NCBI RefSeq assembly: GCF_006715005.1
Contig: NZ_VFMJ01000001.1
Coordinates: 5,146,001-5,210,000 of the forward strand
Direction of reading: 5' to 3'
Length of the DNA: 64,000 bases
Source: Serratia marcescens
GTDB taxonomy: Bacteria > Pseudomonadota > Gammaproteobacteria > Enterobacterales > Enterobacteriaceae
The notes below the pieces were generated by a model. It was not told the DNA's origin, searched no databases, and saw only the letters and a list, made by a program, of their open reading frames with translations. Shown here piece after piece: positions 25,584 to 36,558 of this stretch; within the stretch, counting starts at the first letter, position 1; every line of letters starts with the position of its first letter. A program made the position numbers and the translations under genes.

Positions 25584-26130
25584 AGTTGGTCTTAACCTTA
25601 TCAATCAGCTCAGCGGTTTTGGTCCGCAGGTTCCCACGCATTTTCATGCCGTTAGAGGTAAAATTGGTCCCGTAAAGCGTGACTTCGTCATCGGAGGTGA
25701 CGTCTTGGGTGACCAGGTTTACCTGAGCGTTGTCCGTCTTAATTTTTTCCAGCTGCGAGGTGGTGGTCAGGCTGTTTACCTCGACGTGACCATACAGATA
25801 CAGCATCCGGTCTTTAGTCAGTTTGGCGCGATCGGCGCGAACTGACCAGGTGGCCACCGCATTCTCATCGAACAGCGTCATCACCGGCTGGGTGAACCAG
25901 CTCAGCTCGCCGGCGGTGTAATACTTCGCGTCTTCCGCCACCAGTTTGTAATTCAGCTTGCCGGCCGGGTTGTACACCACGGTGACCGTGTGCTGGCTCT
26001 GGTAGGTCGGATCCTGATCGTTGACCGGGCCAGGGGCCGTGTCGTCGCTGAAGTCCGTCATGTTCCAGCCGATCAGCGCCAGAACGATCACCGTCAACAG
26101 GATGGTGATCCACAGTTTGGTTTTACTCAT
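25552..26130 (-). CDS. lptC: LptC, inner-membrane LPS transport protein
   Basis: A protein of 192 aa: one N-terminal membrane helix (residues 7-25, LWITILLTVIVLALIGWNM) and a periplasmic jellyroll. It accepts LPS from LptB2FG and passes it to LptA. It overlaps kdsC by 4 bases and lptA by 32 bases. Confidence 0.95.
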   Translation of the reverse strand: MSKTKLWITILLTVIVLALIGWNMTDFSDDTAPGPVNDQDPTYQSQHTVTVVYNPAGKLNYKLVAEDAKYYTAGELSWFTQPVMTLFDENAVATWSVRADRAKLTKDRMLYLYGHVEVNSLTTTSQLEKIKTDNAQVNLVTQDVTSDDEVTLYGTNFTSNGMKMRGNLRTKTAELIDKVKTNYEIQNQKTTP

Positions 26131-26681
26131 ATCGACAGCCCTTTGGCGTCCTCCAGCTTATTTTGAGCCAAAAGAATGATGTCGCACAGTTCGCGCACCG
26201 CGCCGCGGCCGCCGGCAATGCGGGTGACGTAGTGGGCGCGCGGCGTCAGCAGCGGGTGGGCGTCCGCCACCGCGACCGCCAGGCCGACCTGCGCCATCAC
26301 CGGCCAGTCGATCAGGTCATCGCCGATATAGGCGACCTGATCCGCCGTTAACGACAGTTTATCCAACAGTTCGCGGAAGGCCAAAAGCTTATCGGATTGC
26401 CCCTGATACAGATGGGTGATGCCGAGCGTCTGCGCGCGGTCTTCCAGCAGCTTGGCGGAGCGCCCGGTGATGATCGCCACCTCGATATCCGAGGTTTTCA
26501 AGCAGCGGATGCCGTAACCGTCGCGCACGTTGAACGCCTTCAATTCTTCACCGTTGTTGCCCATGAAGATCAGGCCGTCCGACAGCACGCCGTCAACGTC
26601 GCAAATCAACAGGCGGATGTTCCCGGCACGCGCCATAACCTCTTGTTCTACCGGCCCGTAGCAGGTTTCTACCATACCCAT
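26127..26681 (-). CDS. kdsC: KdsC, Kdo-8-phosphate phosphatase
   Basis: A protein of 184 aa. HAD motif I is CDVDGVLSDG, motif II IITGRSAKL, and motif III/IV GDDLIDWPVM. It dephosphorylates Kdo-8-P in LPS core synthesis. An ATG (GTP ATG) two codons downstream is an alternative start. It lies 17 bases after kdsD. Confidence 0.96.
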   Translation of the reverse strand: MGMVETCYGPVEQEVMARAGNIRLLICDVDGVLSDGLIFMGNNGEELKAFNVRDGYGIRCLKTSDIEVAIITGRSAKLLEDRAQTLGITHLYQGQSDKLLAFRELLDKLSLTADQVAYIGDDLIDWPVMAQVGLAVAVADAHPLLTPRAHYVTRIAGGRGAVRELCDIILLAQNKLEDAKGLSI

Positions 26682-26698
26682 TCCGTTCTATTCCTTAA

Positions 26699-27685
26699 TT
26701 AAACGACGCCGGCGCGCAGCATGTCATGCATATGTACCACACCCAGCAACTGGTCGCCATCGGCAACCAGCAGCGCGGTGATGTGGCGTTGTTGCATCAG
26801 GTTCAATGCATCGACCGCCAGAATATTGGGGCGCACCCGCACGCCGCCCGGCGTCATGACGTCGGCGATCTTCGCCTCGTGCAGGTTGATGCCCATGTCG
26901 AACACCCGGCGAAGGTCACCGTCGGTGAAGATGCCGGCGATTTTCATCAGATCGTCGCAAATCACCGTCAGGCCCAGATTTTTTCGGGTAATTTCCAGCA
27001 GCGCATCGCGCAACGAGGCGTCGGCGCTGACGTGGGGCATTTCGTCGCCGCTGTGCATGATATCGCTAACCCGCAGCAGCAGTTTGCGGCCGAGTGCGCC
27101 GCCCGGATGCGACAGCGCGAAATCTTCCGGCGTGAAACCGCGCGCTTTCAGCAGCGCGACGGCCAGCGCATCGCCCATCACCAGCGTGGCGGTGGTGCTG
27201 GTGGTCGGTGCCAGCCCCAGCGGGCAGGCTTCCTGCGGCACCTTGATGCACAGGTGGATATCCGCCGCCTTGCCCATCGAGCTTTCTGGATTGTTCGTCA
27301 TACAGATGAGGGTGATCTGCTGACGTTTCAACACCGGGATCAGCGCCAGGATCTCGCTGGACTCACCGGAGTTGGAGATGGCGAGCACAATGTCCTGCGG
27401 GGTGACCATACCCAAATCGCCATGGCTGGCCTCCGCCGGATGAACGAAAAATGAGGGGGTGCCGGTGCTGGCGAAGGTCGCGGCGATCTTGCAGCCGATA
27501 TGGCCGGATTTGCCCATGCCCATCACCACCACTTTGCCGCCGCAGGCGGCGATCGTTTCGCAGGCGCGGGTGAAGTCTGCGTTGATGTAGCGGTCGAGCT
27601 GAGCCAGCCCTTCACGCTCTATCTGAAGCACTTCTTTGCCGGCCTGTTGAAAATCGAAGCCCGGTTGCAACTCAATGTTCGACAT
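26699..27685 (-). CDS. kdsD: KdsD, D-arabinose-5-phosphate isomerase
   Basis: A protein of 328 aa, the E. coli length. The N-terminal SIS domain has GMGKSGHIG, STGTPSFFVHPAEA and SNSGESSEI; the C-terminal half holds two CBS domains (about 205-325). It supplies arabinose-5-P for Kdo. I chose the ATG at 27685 because GGGA is well spaced and the N-terminus (MSNIELQPGFDFQQAGKEV) matches; the ATG two codons upstream is also possible. Confidence 0.96.
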   Translation of the reverse strand: MSNIELQPGFDFQQAGKEVLQIEREGLAQLDRYINADFTRACETIAACGGKVVVMGMGKSGHIGCKIAATFASTGTPSFFVHPAEASHGDLGMVTPQDIVLAISNSGESSEILALIPVLKRQQITLICMTNNPESSMGKAADIHLCIKVPQEACPLGLAPTTSTTATLVMGDALAVALLKARGFTPEDFALSHPGGALGRKLLLRVSDIMHSGDEMPHVSADASLRDALLEITRKNLGLTVICDDLMKIAGIFTDGDLRRVFDMGINLHEAKIADVMTPGGVRVRPNILAVDALNLMQQRHITALLVADGDQLLGVVHMHDMLRAGVV

Positions 27686-27701
27686 ACTCATTCCCGTCGG
27701 T

Positions 27702-28679
27702 TTAGCCGAAAGTACTGAAAGGGTTAAAGAACAGCACCGCAAGATACGCAATAAAGCCGCATAATAACAGCGCGCCCGCCAGGTGGCCGATGCGATGCTT
27801 GCGGCCGATGCACAGCACGCTCAGCAGGACGCTGGCCGCCAGCATCACCCAGTAATCGCGCTGGAAGGCGGCGGCATCCACGCTACCCGGCGACAGCAGG
27901 GCGGGTACGCCCAGCACGATCACCGTGTTGAAAATATTGGAGCCGATGATATTACCAATCGCCATATCATCCTCGCCCTTCAGCGCCCCGGCGATGGACG
28001 TGGCCAGTTCGGGCAGGCTGGTGCCGATGGCAATAATGGTCAAGCCGACCACCAGTTCGCTCAGGCCGAAATAGTGTGCAATCACCGTCGCGTTATCGAC
28101 CACCATTCTGGAAGAGAGCGGCAGAATGATAAACGCCAGCACCAGCCACAGCACCGCCACGGTATTGCTGCTGTCCTGCGGCAGTTCGGCGATCTGCTCC
28201 ATGGTCAGGCTGTCGCTGCCCTCGCGCTGCGCCAGCCGGGCGATTTTCAGCATCAGCAGGATGAAGCCCGCGGCGGCGGCCAGCAGCAGCACACCGTCCA
28301 GCCTGCTCAGCGTGCCGTCCATCAACACGAAACCGCACAATACTGTGACCGCTAACATCAGCGGCAGTTCGCGCCGCAGTATCTCGGAGCGCGCAGCCAG
28401 CGGGTGGATCAGCGCCGCCACGCCCAGGATCAATAAAATGTTGGTGATGTTGGAACCTAATACGTTGCCGACGGCCATATCTATCTGCCCGTTGAGCGCG
28501 GCGGTGGTCGACACAATCAGCTCCGGCAGCGACGTGCCGATACCGACGATGGTCATGCCGATGATCAACGGCGGCACGCCAAGCGAGCGGGAAATCACGG
28601 CAGCACCATAAACTAAGCGATCTGCACCGTACACCAGTAGAAATAAACCAACGATTAATAATGCTATCGCGAGAAACAT
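27702..28679 (-). CDS. yrbG: YrbG, sodium/calcium exchanger family protein
   Basis: A protein of 325 aa, the E. coli YrbG length. Two homologous halves carry the alpha-repeat motifs GIGTSLPELIVS (with GSNITNILLI) and AIGTSLPELATS (with GSNIFNTVIVLG), and about ten membrane segments. It is a K+-independent Na+/Ca2+ exchanger-type protein of unclear physiological role. The start at 28679 begins the first membrane helix. It is the first gene of the minus-strand cluster, divergent from mlaF. Confidence 0.95.
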   Translation of the reverse strand: MFLAIALLIVGLFLLVYGADRLVYGAAVISRSLGVPPLIIGMTIVGIGTSLPELIVSTTAALNGQIDMAVGNVLGSNITNILLILGVAALIHPLAARSEILRRELPLMLAVTVLCGFVLMDGTLSRLDGVLLLAAAAGFILLMLKIARLAQREGSDSLTMEQIAELPQDSSNTVAVLWLVLAFIILPLSSRMVVDNATVIAHYFGLSELVVGLTIIAIGTSLPELATSIAGALKGEDDMAIGNIIGSNIFNTVIVLGVPALLSPGSVDAAAFQRDYWVMLAASVLLSVLCIGRKHRIGHLAGALLLCGFIAYLAVLFFNPFSTFG

Positions 28680-28982
28680 GCAGGGTCCTTTGTCGGGTAT
28701 TATCCCGGTTCGTTGGTTAAAGCCGTCAATGCGGCGGTATTGCTTGCCCTCCGTTGCGCGCGTGAGAGCCACAGCAACGGTTTTTCCCGGCTAATAGTTG
28801 AACACTTTCGTTTTTTTTCGTTATGGCGCCAATTTTGACCGGGTGGCGCGAAAAAGTAAAACCAATGGCACCATTGGTTGCGAAATGGCAGTAAGTTTTT
28901 GTAAAGATGAGACGGATTGTGCCCATTGCTTTAACATCACGGGTAGATTCAGCAAAAGATGAGTCGTAAAGGGTCCATTAAC
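28680..28982. promoter_or_regulatory. yrbG/mlaF divergent control region
   Basis: A 303-base gap without genes. Toward mlaF there is a possible TTGACC (28835-28840) and TAAAAC (28857-28862) with 16 bases between them. An ACCAATGG/CCATTGGT inverted repeat with a 2-base centre (28861-28878) overlaps this -10, where a repressor would act. No regulator is assigned. Confidence 0.4.
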
Positions 28983-29798
28983 ATGCTCCAAAAGGCAGAT
29001 AATTTGGTCGAAGTGCGCGACATGAGCTTCTCGCGCGGCGACCGACGGATATTTGAAGACATCAACCTGACGGTGCCTCGCGGTAAGATCACGGCGATCA
29101 TGGGGCCATCGGGCATCGGCAAAACCACGCTGCTGCGTCTGATCGGTGGTCAGCTGGCCCCGGACCGCGGGGAAATTTGGTTTGACGGCGACAACATTCC
29201 CGCGTTGTCCCGCCGTCAGCTATACGACGCGCGCAAAAAGATGAGCATGCTGTTCCAGTCGGGCGCGCTGTTCACCGATTTGACCGTATTCGAAAACGTG
29301 GCCTACCCGCTGCGCGAGCACAGCAACCTGCCTGAACCCCTGCTGCGCAGCACGGTGCTGATGAAGCTGGAAGCGGTAGGGCTGCGCGGCGCGGCCCATC
29401 TGATGCCCAATGAGCTTTCCGGCGGCATGGCGCGCCGGGCGGCGTTGGCGCGTGCGATTGCGCTGGACCCTGACATGATCATGTTCGACGAACCTTTCGT
29501 CGGCCAGGATCCGATCACCATGGGCGTGCTGGTCAAGCTGATCGATGAGCTGAACCATGCTCTGGGCATTACCTGCATCGTGGTGTCGCACGACGTGCCG
29601 GAGGTGCTGAGCATCGCCGACTACGCCTACATCGTGGCCGATCACCGGGTGATTGCCGAAGGCACCACGCAGCAATTGCAGAACAATCCTGATGCGCGCG
29701 TGCGCCAGTTCCTGGATGGTATAGCGGATGGGCCGGTGCCGTTCCGCTATCCGGCCGGGGATTATCAGACCGAACTGCTAGGCTTAGGGAGTAAATAA
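28983..29798 (+). CDS. mlaF: MlaF, ATPase of the Mla phospholipid transporter
   Basis: A protein of 271 aa with Walker [10 protein letters not shown], signature [17 protein letters not shown], Walker [14 protein letters not shown] and H-loop VVSHDV. It powers the inner-membrane MlaFEDB complex that keeps outer-membrane lipid asymmetry. I chose the ATG at 28983 (AGGG upstream); an ATG at 28959 would add eight residues. mlaE starts 4 bases after its stop. Confidence 0.96.
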   Translation: MLQKADNLVEVRDMSFSRGDRRIFEDINLTVPRGKITAIMGPSGIGKTTLLRLIGGQLAPDRGEIWFDGDNIPALSRRQLYDARKKMSMLFQSGALFTDLTVFENVAYPLREHSNLPEPLLRSTVLMKLEAVGLRGAAHLMPNELSGGMARRAALARAIALDPDMIMFDEPFVGQDPITMGVLVKLIDELNHALGITCIVVSHDVPEVLSIADYAYIVADHRVIAEGTTQQLQNNPDARVRQFLDGIADGPVPFRYPAGDYQTELLGLGSK

Positions 29799-29802
29799 GC
29801 TC

Positions 29803-30585
29803 ATGTTATTAAGAGCGTTAGCGTCGTTGGGGCGCAGTGGCATCAACACCAGCGCCAGCTTCGGCCGCGCCGGGTTGATGCTGTTCAACGCGTTGATTGG
29901 CCGGCCGGAACCCGGCAAGCAGTGGCCGCTGTTGTTGAAACAGCTCTACAGCGTCGGCGTGCAGTCGCTGCTGATCATCATGGTTTCCGGGCTGTTCATC
30001 GGCATGGTGCTGGGCCTGCAGGGCTATATCGTGCTCACCACCTACAGCGCCGAGGCCAGCCTCGGCATGATGGTGGCGCTGTCGCTGCTGCGCGAACTGG
30101 GGCCGGTGGTCACGGCGCTGCTGTTCGCCGGCCGCGCCGGTTCCGCGCTCACGGCGGAAATCGGCCTGATGAAGGCGACGGAGCAGATCTCCAGCCTGGA
30201 AATGATGGCGGTCGATCCGCTGCGGCGCATCGTGGCGCCGCGCTTCTGGGCGGGGCTGATCAGCATGCCGCTGTTGACCATCATTTTCGTGGCGATCGGC
30301 ATTTGGGGCGGCTCGGTGGTCGGCGTGGACTGGAAGGGCATCGACAGCGGCTTCTTCTGGTCGGCGATGCAGGGCGCCGTGGAGTGGAAAAAAGATCTGC
30401 TCAACTGCCTGATCAAGAGCGTGGTATTCGCCATTACCGTAACCTGGATTGCCATTTTCAACGGGTACGACGCCGTGCCTACCTCTGAAGGGATTAGCCG
30501 GGCGACGACGCGTACCGTGGTGCATTCGTCACTGGCGGTGTTGGGATTGGATTTCGTGCTGACAGCACTGATGTTTGGGAATTGA
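29803..30585 (+). CDS. mlaE: MlaE, permease of the Mla phospholipid transporter
   Basis: A protein of 260 aa with an amphipathic N-terminus and about five membrane helices; conserved segments are [24 protein letters not shown] and the cytoplasmic coupling region around [18 protein letters not shown]. It pairs with MlaF and carries the MlaD hexamer. Confidence 0.97.
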   Translation: MLLRALASLGRSGINTSASFGRAGLMLFNALIGRPEPGKQWPLLLKQLYSVGVQSLLIIMVSGLFIGMVLGLQGYIVLTTYSAEASLGMMVALSLLRELGPVVTALLFAGRAGSALTAEIGLMKATEQISSLEMMAVDPLRRIVAPRFWAGLISMPLLTIIFVAIGIWGGSVVGVDWKGIDSGFFWSAMQGAVEWKKDLLNCLIKSVVFAITVTWIAIFNGYDAVPTSEGISRATTRTVVHSSLAVLGLDFVLTALMFGN

Positions 30586-30589
30586 TTCG

Positions 30590-31138
30590 ATGCAAACGAA
30601 GAAGAGTGAAATCTGGGTTGGGGCATTTATGCTGATCGCGCTGTGCGCCATCGTGTTTATCTGCCTGCAGGTGGCGAACCTTAAATCGATCGGCAGCGAG
30701 CCGACCTACCGCGTTTACGCAACGTTTGACAACATCGGCGGCCTGAAACCGCGTTCGCCGGTGAAGATCGGTGGCGTGGTGATCGGCCGCGTGGCGGACA
30801 TCGAGCTCGATCCGAAAACCTATACGCCGCGCGTGGCGCTGGATATCCAGAAAAAGTACGACCAAATCCCGGATACCAGCTCGCTGGCAATCCGCACCTC
30901 CGGCCTGCTGGGCGAGCAATATCTGGCGCTTAACGTGGGCTTCGAAGATCCTGACATGGGCACCACCATTCTGAAAGACGGCGGCACCATTCAGGACACC
31001 AAATCAGCCATGGTTCTGGAAGATCTGATCGGCCAGTTCCTGTATAAAAGCGGCGGTCAGGACAGCGCCAAACCGGGAGACGCGGCCGCTGAGCCGGCTG
31101 CCGGCGCCGCACCGCAACCCGCTGTTCCAAATCATTAA
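30590..31138 (+). CDS. mlaD: MlaD, MCE-domain lipid-binding subunit of the Mla transporter
   Basis: A protein of 182 aa: one membrane helix (residues 8-26), then an MCE domain ([24 protein letters not shown]), and a C-terminal alanine/proline-rich tail. It forms a periplasmic hexamer through which lipid passes. The ATG at 30590 sits 4 bases after the mlaE stop and gives the [11 protein letters not shown] start shared with E. coli. Confidence 0.97.
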   Translation: MQTKKSEIWVGAFMLIALCAIVFICLQVANLKSIGSEPTYRVYATFDNIGGLKPRSPVKIGGVVIGRVADIELDPKTYTPRVALDIQKKYDQIPDTSSLAIRTSGLLGEQYLALNVGFEDPDMGTTILKDGGTIQDTKSAMVLEDLIGQFLYKSGGQDSAKPGDAAAEPAAGAAPQPAVPNH

Positions 31139-31152
31139 GAGAGGATACCTGC

Positions 31153-31782
31153 ATGTTTAAACGTTTACTGATGGTGGCTCTGCTGGTGGTTGCACCGCTG
31201 GCGAGCGCAGCCGACCAAACCAATCCTTACAGCATGATGCAAGACGCGGCGCAGAAGACCTTCAGCCGTTTGAAGAACGAACAGCCGAAGATCAAGCAGG
31301 ACCCGAACTACCTGCGTGCCATCGTGCATCAGGAACTGATGCCGTTCGTGCAGGTGAAATACGCCGGTGCGCTGGTGCTGGGCCGTTACTACAAAGACGC
31401 GACGCCTGCGCAGCGCGAAGCTTACTTCACCGCCTTCCAGTCTTACCTGGAGCAGGCGTACGGCCAGGCGCTGGCGATGTACCACGGCCAGACTTACCAG
31501 ATCGCGCCTGAACAGCCGCTGGGCAATGCCGACATCGTGGCTATTCGCGTCACCATCATCGACAACGGCGGCCGCCCGCCGGTACGTCTGGATTTCCAAT
31601 GGCGCAAGAACAGCAAAACCGGCTACTGGCAGGCGTATGACATGATCGCCGAAGGCGTCAGCATGATCACCACCAAGCAGAACGAGTGGGCGTCCACGCT
31701 GCGTACTCAGGGCATCGACGGCCTGACCAAACAGCTGCAGGCCGCCGCGGCGCAGCCTATCACGCTGGACAAGAAAAACTGA
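31153..31782 (+). CDS. mlaC: MlaC, periplasmic phospholipid shuttle
   Basis: A protein of 209 aa with a cleavable signal peptide (ends at about ASA, residue 19). The mature part follows the MlaC family, with [28 protein letters not shown] and [12 protein letters not shown]. It carries phospholipid between MlaA in the outer membrane and MlaFEDB. Its TGA overlaps the mlaB ATG by one base. Confidence 0.97.
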   Translation: MFKRLLMVALLVVAPLASAADQTNPYSMMQDAAQKTFSRLKNEQPKIKQDPNYLRAIVHQELMPFVQVKYAGALVLGRYYKDATPAQREAYFTAFQSYLEQAYGQALAMYHGQTYQIAPEQPLGNADIVAIRVTIIDNGGRPPVRLDFQWRKNSKTGYWQAYDMIAEGVSMITTKQNEWASTLRTQGIDGLTKQLQAAAAQPITLDKKN

Positions 31783-32084
31783 TGTCGGCAGCGCTCAGCT
31801 TCGAATCAGAGCAGCAGACGCTGATCCTGCGCGGTGAATTGGACCGGGAAACGCTGCAGCCGCTGTGGCGGCAGCGCGACGCGCTGATGGCGGATAAAAC
31901 CGCGATCGACGTGGCGCAACTGCAGCGCGTGGACTCCGCCGGGCTGGCGCTGTTGCTGCATCTGCAGGAACAGCAGCGCCAACGCGGCGTCGCGCTGAAA
32001 ATTTTCGGTGCCACCGAGCGCCTGAAAACGCTGATCGCGCTCTACAACCTGCAGGCGATAATGCCTGTCGATACCGCCGGTTAG
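31782..32084 (+). CDS. mlaB: MlaB, STAS-domain subunit of the Mla transporter
   Basis: A protein of 100 aa made of one STAS domain; the conserved VDSAGLALLLHL lies near residues 46-57. It stabilises MlaF. The ATG is fused with the mlaC stop (TGATG), indicating coupled translation. It ends the mla operon; a strong terminator follows. Confidence 0.95.
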   Translation: MSAALSFESEQQTLILRGELDRETLQPLWRQRDALMADKTAIDVAQLQRVDSAGLALLLHLQEQQRQRGVALKIFGATERLKTLIALYNLQAIMPVDTAG

Positions 32085-32121
32085 CGGCGTTTTTCGCCGC
32101 CCTTGCGTGGTAAAACGATAC

Positions 32122-32153
32122 AAAGCCCCTGTTACGCAGGGGCTTTTTCTTTA
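32122..32153 (+). terminator. Intrinsic terminator of the mla operon
   Basis: A 9-base stem (AAAGCCCCT/AGGGGCTTT) with a 7-base loop is followed by TTTCTTT. It lies 38 bases after the mlaB stop and separates mlaFEDCB from ibaG-murA. Confidence 0.85.
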
Positions 32154-32224
32154 GTTTAAGAAAACATCGTATTCCACTAAGATACTAGGCTGTTTATGAT
32201 CCTTTAGCGGCAGAACTGGATACT

Positions 32225-32479
32225 ATGGAAACCAATGAGATTAAAGACGTGCTGATGCAGGCATTGGCACTGGATGAAGCACATGTGACGGGCGACGGCA
32301 GCCATTTTCAAGCGATCGTGGTCGGTGAACTGTTCGCCGGCATGAGCCGCGTCAAAAAACAGCAGACGGTTTATGCACCGCTGATGGAATACATTGCGGA
32401 CAACCGCATTCATGCCTTGTCTATCAAGGCGTACACCCCTGAAGAGTGGCAGCGAGACCGCAAACTCAACGGATTTTAA
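32225..32479 (+). CDS. ibaG: IbaG, BolA-family protein
   Basis: A protein of 84 aa with the BolA helix-turn signature ([33 protein letters not shown]); the invariant His of the family is in HFQAIVV and [13 protein letters not shown] closes it. It binds Fe-S clusters with Grx4 and affects acid tolerance. It precedes murA by 55 bases. Confidence 0.95.
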   Translation: METNEIKDVLMQALALDEAHVTGDGSHFQAIVVGELFAGMSRVKKQQTVYAPLMEYIADNRIHALSIKAYTPEEWQRDRKLNGF

Positions 32480-32516
32480 GGCTGTTTGCCCTGCCGGGCG
32501 GGCAGCTTCAGATTAG

Positions 32517-33794
<1,278 letters not shown>

Positions 33795-33835
33795 GTCATT
33801 AGCGCCGGCGCGGCTGCGTCGGCAGGATGAAAATC

Positions 33836-33868
33836 AAAGGGCCGGCTATCAATGCCGGCCCTTTTTTA
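33836..33868. terminator. Bidirectional terminator between murA and degS
   Basis: An 11-base stem (AAAGGGCCGGC with GCCGGCCCTTT, 7-base loop) followed by TTTTTT on the plus strand; on the minus strand a weaker T-rich run follows. It overlaps the degS stop by three bases and serves the two convergent genes. Confidence 0.9.
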
Positions 33869-34924
33869 ATTACTGTCTTCCGGGAATTCACCCACCGTCA
33901 TTTTCAGCGTAATGCGTTTGCCGTCGCGCAGTACGATAACCGGTATCTCGGTGCCCGGCCTGATCTCCGCTACCTGGTCCATGGTTTCCAGCACGGATAC
34001 CGCCGGTTTGTTATCCACGTTGATGATGATGTCATTGATCTGGAAACCGGCGCTGCTCGCCGGGCCGTTCGGCGTAATTTCGGTCACGATGATGCCCTGC
34101 AGGCGATCGATGCCGGAATTGGAGGAGCGCAGCGGAATGATCTCCTTGCCCTGAATGCCGAAATAGCCACGGATAACGCGGCCGTCGCGGATCAGCTTGT
34201 CCATGATTTTGGTGGCCAGTTCAATCGGAATGGCAAAGCCGAGACCCTCCGGCGTTTCACCGTCGGTGATTTTGTCATAGGTCAGGGTATTGATGCCGAT
34301 CAGCTCGCCCAGCGAGTTGACCAGCGCGCCGCCGGAGTTGCCGCGGTTGATTGAGGCGTCAGTCTGCAGGAACGTCTGGCGGCCGGTGGTGCTCATACTG
34401 ATGCGCCCGGTGGCGCTGAGGATGCCCTGAGTGACGGTCTGCCCTAGGTTATACGGGTTGCCGATTGCCAGCACCACGTCGCCGACGTGGGCAACGCGAT
34501 TTTTATTGGTCGGGATCACCGGTAAATTGCCGGGATCGATCTTCAGCACCGCCAAATCGGTCAGGCCGTCGGAGCCGACCAGCAGCGCTTCGTAGCGGCG
34601 GCCATCCTGCAATACCACGGTGATCTGCTGGGCGTCTTTGATCACGTGGCGGTTGGTGATGATATAGCCGCGTTCGTTCATGATCACGCCGGAACCGAGC
34701 GACAGCACGTTGGCGGCGCCGTTCAGGTTGCGGTTGTAGATGTTCACCACGGCGGGCGCGGCGCGGCGCACTGCCTTGTTGTAGCTCACAGGCGTTTCGT
34801 CGCTGGTATTCTCGGTTTTCTCTGCAAACAGGCCGTTGGAAGAGCGCAGCATGGGCAGGGCAGCCAACAGCAGGCCGGCAACGATGAGACCGATAACGAC
34901 AGAACGCAAGAGCTTAGCAAACAT
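33866..34924 (-). CDS. degS: DegS, sigma-E stress-sensing inner-membrane protease
   Basis: A protein of 352 aa with an N-terminal membrane anchor (residues 8-25), a trypsin-like domain with His93 (ITNRHVI), Asp123 (LTDLAVL) and Ser197 (NRGNSGGAL), and one PDZ domain. It cleaves RseA when outer-membrane protein C-termini bind the PDZ. I chose the ATG at 34924 for the membrane anchor and family length; the frame is open to 34966. Confidence 0.96.
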   Translation of the reverse strand: MFAKLLRSVVIGLIVAGLLLAALPMLRSSNGLFAEKTENTSDETPVSYNKAVRRAAPAVVNIYNRNLNGAANVLSLGSGVIMNERGYIITNRHVIKDAQQITVVLQDGRRYEALLVGSDGLTDLAVLKIDPGNLPVIPTNKNRVAHVGDVVLAIGNPYNLGQTVTQGILSATGRISMSTTGRQTFLQTDASINRGNSGGALVNSLGELIGINTLTYDKITDGETPEGLGFAIPIELATKIMDKLIRDGRVIRGYFGIQGKEIIPLRSSNSGIDRLQGIIVTEITPNGPASSAGFQINDIIINVDNKPAVSVLETMDQVAEIRPGTEIPVIVLRDGKRITLKMTVGEFPEDSN

Positions 34925-35012
34925 GGAGTTTTCGTGGTGTGGTGAACGATGCTCGGAGGATAGCATGAGTTAACCGGGCGCAGTATGTCACCGAGCCCGG
35001 TTTTTGCACAAA

Positions 35013-36383
35013 TTAACGCAGCAGCAGATAAATGGTTTCGTTACCGCGTACGATATTGAGCGCCATCACCGGTGGTTTGGCTTCCAGCACCTTGCGCAGC
35101 GCGGTGATGCTGTCCACGCGCTGACGGTTGACGCCGATGATCACGTCGCCTTTTTGCAGGCCGATTTGCGCCGCCGTCGAGCCTTTGTCCACGTTTTCCA
35201 CCTTCACGCCTTTGTCGCCAGTCGGCAGCGCACCGTTGCTGAGGGAAACGCCCTGCAGCGCCGGCGACAGCGTTTCGGCATTGGTCGAGGCGCTCTCGCT
35301 GTTGTCCAGCGTGACCGAGACTTCCTGCGGTTTGCCGTCGCGCAGCAGGCCCACTTTGAGGGTTTTGCCCGGCGCGGTGGTGCCCACCTTGGCGCGCAGC
35401 TCAGCGAAGCTGCTCACCGGTTTACCGTCGACGGAAACCAGAATATCGCCGGCCTTGATGCCGGCCTTGGCGGCGGCGGATTTCGGCAACACTTCGCTGA
35501 CGAAGGCGCCGCGCTGTGCGTCGGTGTTGAAGGCTTTGGCCATATCCGGAGTCATTTCGCTGCCCTTGATGCCCAGCAGGCCGCGTTTCACTTCGCCGAA
35601 TTCAATCAGCTGCTGGCTCAGGTTCTGCGCCATATTGCTCGGAATAGCGAAGCCGATGCCGACGTTGCCGCCGCTCGGCGCCAAAATGGCGGTATTGATG
35701 CCGATCAGCTCACCATTCAGATTAACCAGCGCGCCGCCGGAGTTACCGCGGTTGATCGAGGCGTCGGTCTGAATGAAGTTTTCCAGCCCTTCCAGATTCA
35801 GGCCGGAACGCCCCAGCGCCGAGATAATGCCGGAGGTAGCGGTTTGGCCCAGGCCGAACGGGTTGCCGACCGCGACGGCAAAGTCGCCGACGCGCAGCTG
35901 ATCGGAGTCGGCCATCTTGATGGCGGTCAGGTTTTTGGTGTCGCTGAGCTGCAGCAAGGCGATATCGGATTGCTCATCGCGGCCAACCAGCTTGGCGTCC
36001 AGCTCGCGCCCGTCGTTCAACTGCACGCGGATTTTATCGGCGTTGTTGATGACGTGGTTGTTGGTCAGCACATAGCCTTTGGTGGCGTCGATGATGACGC
36101 CAGAACCCAGCCCTTCAAACGGGCGGGAGCTCTGCTGTTGACCGGGGAAGTTAGGGCCGAAGAAGCGTTTGAACTCTTCCGGCAACTGTTGACGCTGCAC
36201 CTGAGTGCCAGCGACATGCACGCTCACTACGGCGGGCAGGACTTTTTCCAGCATCGGTGCCAGGCTCGGCAGCGGCTGCCCCTGAACGGCAACGGGCAGG
36301 GCCGCGTTGGCCACCGGTACGGAGCTGAGCGTCAGGCCGAGGCTAATTGCCAATGCACTAAGAATTAAAGACTTTTTCTTCAT
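35013..36383 (-). CDS. degQ: DegQ, periplasmic serine protease/chaperone
   Basis: A protein of 456 aa (E. coli 455) with a signal peptide ending at VANA (about residue 27), a trypsin-like domain (LTNNHVI, SDIALLQL, NRGNSGGALV) and two PDZ domains. It degrades misfolded envelope proteins. It lies 88 bases upstream of degS and may be co-transcribed. I chose the ATG at 36383 because it begins MKKKSLILSALAISLG; the longer frame has no support. Confidence 0.96.
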   Translation of the reverse strand: MKKKSLILSALAISLGLTLSSVPVANAALPVAVQGQPLPSLAPMLEKVLPAVVSVHVAGTQVQRQQLPEEFKRFFGPNFPGQQQSSRPFEGLGSGVIIDATKGYVLTNNHVINNADKIRVQLNDGRELDAKLVGRDEQSDIALLQLSDTKNLTAIKMADSDQLRVGDFAVAVGNPFGLGQTATSGIISALGRSGLNLEGLENFIQTDASINRGNSGGALVNLNGELIGINTAILAPSGGNVGIGFAIPSNMAQNLSQQLIEFGEVKRGLLGIKGSEMTPDMAKAFNTDAQRGAFVSEVLPKSAAAKAGIKAGDILVSVDGKPVSSFAELRAKVGTTAPGKTLKVGLLRDGKPQEVSVTLDNSESASTNAETLSPALQGVSLSNGALPTGDKGVKVENVDKGSTAAQIGLQKGDVIIGVNRQRVDSITALRKVLEAKPPVMALNIVRGNETIYLLLR

Positions 36384-36520
36384 TGATGATAACTCTCTCA
36401 ATACCTGCCGATGAAAATTTGATGATAAGGCAATCACCTTGTCATAGTGAAGGGTAAGACCGTGAATTTGCGTGCAAAGTTCAGTAAAGGTAATGCGAGG
36501 GAAGGTCAAGACGGTAAACG

Positions 36521-36550
36521 GGGGAAAACCCGCGGGTGGCCCCGCGGGCG
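36521..36550 (-). terminator. Terminator after zapG
   Basis: On the minus strand two CCCGCGGG arms (36541-36548 and 36529-36536) with a 4-base loop are followed by TTTTCCCC, 10 bases after the zapG stop. Each arm is itself a palindrome, so the structure may be polymorphic. Confidence 0.65.
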
Positions 36551-36558
36551 AAGGGATA

